64,000 nt of DNA from an uncultured bacterium. GTDB taxonomy: Bacteria; Oederibacteriota; PGYV01; Palsa-1178. Below, one piece after another: positions 61,425 through 64,000 of the stretch; position 1 is the first letter of the stretch; each line of letters begins with the position of its first letter. A model generated the notes under the pieces. It made no database searches. It worked only from the letters and a program-made list of their open reading frames with translations, and was not told the DNA's origin. Made by a program: the position numbers and the translations under genes. Location of the stretch: positions 1 through 64,000 of the forward strand of contig CALAOR010000023.1 in NCBI GenBank assembly GCA_937889595.1, read 5' to 3'.

Positions 61425-64000
61425 CTAAGGCGTCTGCGTTGGCACAGGCGTACAGGAACCGCAATTTTCGTTATACCGCCACAATGTCATATCATAACCA
61501 TTTGTAACTCCAAATATCACTAAGCCGCCCGTTGTCACGATCTTGCCGTAATTCGCCCCGCTGCCCGGATAATTATTGTAAACTGCGGACTTCATCGAAT
61601 GATCCATCGCACCCGCCGCGGTTGTATAAGACACTATATTGGTTCCATTGCCAAATGACAAATCCGGCGTGCCGTCCGCGAAGTACCTAGCCATGAACAT
61701 TATGGGCAGATATGACGCATCGAACGCGTACCCGGTTGCCACCACCCTGCCGCATGTATCTATCAATATCCCGGCTCCGTCTTCATATGATCCGTTCGAA
61801 TATATCTTGGGAGAGACCCATGACTGGTTGCCGTTTTGATCAAATTTGTATATCACCATGTCATCGTCAACGCCATTACTCATGCTTCCTGCTACGTAAA
61901 TATAATCATTTTTGTCGATTGCAACGGCATTACCGTAAGCATATCCCGAATTGTTTACGGTTTTTGGCCATCCGGATTGCAGCGTCCCCGTTTCGCTAAG
62001 TTTCCATAAAGCAATTTCGTAACCGGAGCCGCCATATATATAACCCGCAATATATATCTTCCCAGTCGAATCCACAGCTATGCCGCCCGGCGTAGGATAG
62101 GTGGACGACACGACTACTACCACGCCATTTGTTCCAAAAGTTGTGTCAACCGACATCGTAACCAGGTCATACCTGATGACAAATAAACTTGTGCCGCCCC
62201 CGCTGATATTGCTTGTCCCGGTAATCAGGATTTTTTCATGCCCGTCTGAAGACGCCGTGTAGGAAAATATTCCCGTAACCACGTCTGTGTTATTGGCGTG
62301 GTCGTTTATGAGGTCATCCATGTTCAACACCAGCGTGCCCCCGGTACCGGGGACATACTTCCAGAGCGCCAGATTTGCACTATAATTCGGGTATGCCGGC
62401 CATATGATTCCCACGACCCATATATTTCCCGACAGATCTTTTGTAATATCAACACCCCTGCTGCTGTCGCATGTATATGGCACAGTCACATTGCCGGAAT
62501 TATCGGTTTTCCATAACGCCATCTTGTTCATCGGATATTGACCGCTTATGGCTGTGGAACCGGTTACATATATGTTATTATCACTTCCTATGACAACACT
62601 GCTCCCTTTGTCCTGCGTGTAGCCTGCCCCGCCCGCGCCGTCATTGTTCACATAGCCATTTGACCCAAATCCGGCGTCAAGCGAAACACAATTGGTAACC
62701 ATTGTAGGGGTGATAGTCGGGGTCGGTAGAACGTTTATAGTCAAGTCTAAATTATATTGTTCAATAATATCACTTGAATTAAAAGGAGTTACTAAAACAT
62801 AATAAACACCTGCATCTAAAGTCACAGATATTTTGGAATAGTAATTAGCACCACCATCATCGTCAGTTATTATTGGATCACCCGACATATTATTACCGGA
62901 ATAAAGCGTTAGTACCGTATCATCATCACCTGTTCCCGAAGTTTCCAGTACAACGTCTGAACGGTAAGTTAATTCAAATTTAACCCAGTCATGATCACCG
63001 GCGGGCATTATACTATGCACCTGGCGCGTGCCGCCTGTAATAGTACTGGCGTTCAAATATGAACCGTCATCCTCATAAGCATCAAGTACAAGAGTAGGTG
63101 TGGTTGTAAATGTCGGGGTTGATGTCAGGAAAGGTGTTGTTGTGTATGTGCATGTCGGTGATATAATAAGTGTATTTGTGTACGTGGGTGTAGCAGTATC
63201 CACAAATGTAGCCGAATCGGTTATAGTAGATGAATATACAGGTGTTTGCGTCAGAGTTAGTGTTTCTGTTCCCGTATTTGTTAAAGTTGGAGTAATAGAT
63301 GGAGTAATATCAAAAAACTCCACCTTGTCAACCCATCCACTGTCATCAAGATCGCTGTCGCTTTCATCTTTGGCATATTCCCATCTTAAAGTATGTAATC
63401 CGGGCTTAAGCACAAATTGCATATTTTCCCAGTCAATTGAACCGCTTATTTCACCCAGATTTTCATCATCAACATAAAATAATAAGTAGTCATATGCTGC
63501 TTCCGACGCAACCTTCCAATAGAAACTCAATATTTTGTAATTATTAAAATTTACGGTTGTTTGCATAAATGTATTATCGTTATCTCCGATTCTCCCGCTT
63601 ACAGCCGAAGTCCCGCCAAAATATGCTGTAAATGTGTCAACTGTCCATTCCATACTTCCACCTGTATACCAGTCCGAGCCGGTATATTCAACCGCCGCGC
63701 CAAGTCCATATGCCGCAGTTGAAGTCTGTGTAACTGTAAAAGTAGGTGTTATTGTAGTTGTAAAAGTATTTGTGACTGTAAACGAATAAGTTTGTGTCGA
63801 AGAATAAGTAGCAGTAAGGGTAACGGATACCGTGGATGTGAGTGTCCTACTTGGTGTAATCGTCGGCGTGAAAGATATGAATATTGTTTTTGTGTATGTT
63901 GGAGTATAGGTTAGTGAAATCGTAAATGTTTTTGTTATAGTTGTTGTTGGTGTAGACGTTTGAGTCCGTGTTCTGGTTGGAGACGCCGTAAAAGTTTTTG
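61425..64000 (-). CDS. Giant modular exoprotein, 5' end beyond the window, no sorting domain
   Basis: The frame stays open past the window edge, so it is at least 857 residues and the ATG at 63653 is internal. In order: a Thr-rich linker (upstream of about 63720), a galactose-binding-like domain (about 63680-63320, GSDWYTGGSMEWTVDTF; FYWKVASEAAYDYLLFYV), a second linker, a pre-peptidase C-terminal-like domain (about 63085-62750, DAYEDDGSYLNAST; GDHDWVKFEL; AGVYYVLVTP), and a propeller of delta-60/SBBP-like repeats (FGSNGYV, SDNNIYVTGS, KDLSGNIWVVGI). It stops at TPVPTQTP without the linker and end domain of its relatives. Confidence 0.82.
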   Translation of the reverse strand, partial: KTFTASPTRTRTQTSTPTTTITKTFTISLTYTPTYTKTIFISFTPTITPSRTLTSTVSVTLTATYSSTQTYSFTVTNTFTTTITPTFTVTQTSTAAYGLGAAVEYTGSDWYTGGSMEWTVDTFTAYFGGTSAVSGRIGDNDNTFMQTTVNFNNYKILSFYWKVASEAAYDYLLFYVDDENLGEISGSIDWENMQFVLKPGLHTLRWEYAKDESDSDLDDSGWVDKVEFFDITPSITPTLTNTGTETLTLTQTPVYSSTITDSATFVDTATPTYTNTLIISPTCTYTTTPFLTSTPTFTTTPTLVLDAYEDDGSYLNASTITGGTRQVHSIMPAGDHDWVKFELTYRSDVVLETSGTGDDDTVLTLYSGNNMSGDPIITDDDGGANYYSKISVTLDAGVYYVLVTPFNSSDIIEQYNLDLTINVLPTPTITPTMVTNCVSLDAGFGSNGYVNNDGAGGAGYTQDKGSSVVIGSDNNIYVTGSTAISGQYPMNKMALWKTDNSGNVTVPYTCDSSRGVDITKDLSGNIWVVGIIWPAYPNYSANLALWKYVPGTGGTLVLNMDDLINDHANNTDVVTGIFSYTASSDGHEKILITGTSNISGGGTSLFVIRYDLVTMSVDTTFGTNGVVVVVSSTYPTPGGIAVDSTGKIYIAGYIYGGSGYEIALWKLSETGTLQSGWPKTVNNSGYAYGNAVAIDKNDYIYVAGSMSNGVDDDMVIYKFDQNGNQSWVSPKIYSNGSYEDGAGILIDTCGRVVATGYAFDASYLPIMFMARYFADGTPDLSFGNGTNIVSYTTAAGAMDHSMKSAVYNNYPGSGANYGKIVTTGGLVIFGVTNGYDMTLWRYNENCGSCTPVPTQTP
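63720..64000 (-). repeat. Low-complexity DNA coding a Thr-rich linker at the window edge
   Basis: About 93 codons rich in Thr with Ser, Pro and Tyr, in frame with the exoprotein. A second linker lies at about 63090-63310. Codon bias towards ACA differs somewhat from the ACC/ACG/ACT mix of the linkers near 1-6 kb. Confidence 0.75.

Noticed and set aside
1-64000. CRISPR array, rRNA or tRNA genes
   Set aside because: Reading the gaps gave no regularly spaced direct repeats of CRISPR type, no rRNA-like blocks and no tRNA T-arm (TTCGANNC) in a cloverleaf context. A tRNAscan or Infernal run was not possible.

Overview
The window comes from a draft-assembled, Gram-negative, largely anaerobic heterotroph of no obvious cultured lineage. 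It carries a family of exported proteins with very long Thr/Pro/Ser-rich linkers and C-terminal FlgD-like or type-A sorting-like domains, ferredoxin-dependent central metabolism, and an anaerobe-type oxygen defence set (rubrerythrin, desulfoferrodoxin, flavodiiron protein). This style is familiar from uncultured candidate phyla such as Goldbacteria, but the phylum is a guess. No rRNA, tRNA, CRISPR array, intact transposase or prophage was recognised. Base 1 is a true contig end: positions 3-36 are Illumina TruSeq adapter.

Layout. 1-8.5 kb: polysaccharide degradation (a contig-end metallopeptidase-like protein, a PL11 rhamnogalacturonan lyase and a 1512-residue GH8 glucanase with three repeated binding-like domains). 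8.7-15.2 kb: Mg2+ P-type ATPase, HtrA-type protease, amylomaltase. 15.4-16.6 kb: isocitrate dehydrogenase, the only confident plus-strand gene. 16.9-20.4 kb: a lipoprotein, a propeller exoprotein and a gene broken by one missing base. 20.6-32.6 kb: one long minus-strand array, gltA-korDABC-sucCD-mdh-fumarase alpha/beta-sdh anchors-sdhA-sdhB. With icd close by, this gives every TCA-cycle step except aconitase. It has a consensus promoter with a palindromic operator upstream of gltA and a strong terminator after sdhB. 33-38.6 kb: a retropepsin-like/DUF5678 pair, an Rrf2-CheY-BioD/DRTGG operon, Ogg2 glycosylase and recQ. 38.7-43.2 kb: tkt-gnd-zwf. 43.3-51.8 kb: a redox and oxidative-stress island (ferritin, Bcp, flavodiiron protein, desulfoferrodoxin, rubrerythrin, a second 2-oxoacid:ferredoxin oxidoreductase, peroxiredoxin, an exported SORL-like protein, nitroreductase). 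52-53 kb: a HigBA-like toxin-antitoxin module between two 71-bp direct repeats. 53-59 kb: an SUMF1-domain lipoprotein, then an apparent operon of DUF1646 transporter, DUF362 protein, NapH-like polyferredoxin and FAD pyridine-nucleotide oxidoreductase. 59-64 kb: gene remnants, an exoprotein fused to nuclease debris, and a partial giant exoprotein running off the window.

How it fits together: extracellular enzymes release sugars. Amylomaltase and the pentose phosphate operon process them. The ferredoxin-linked TCA array handles carbon and electrons, and could in principle run either way. The Fe-S-rich enzymes are protected by the peroxide and superoxide reductases. Intergenic regions are rich in palindromes and small MITE-like repeats in several families, and several promoters match the sigma-70 consensus almost perfectly with palindromic operators across them.
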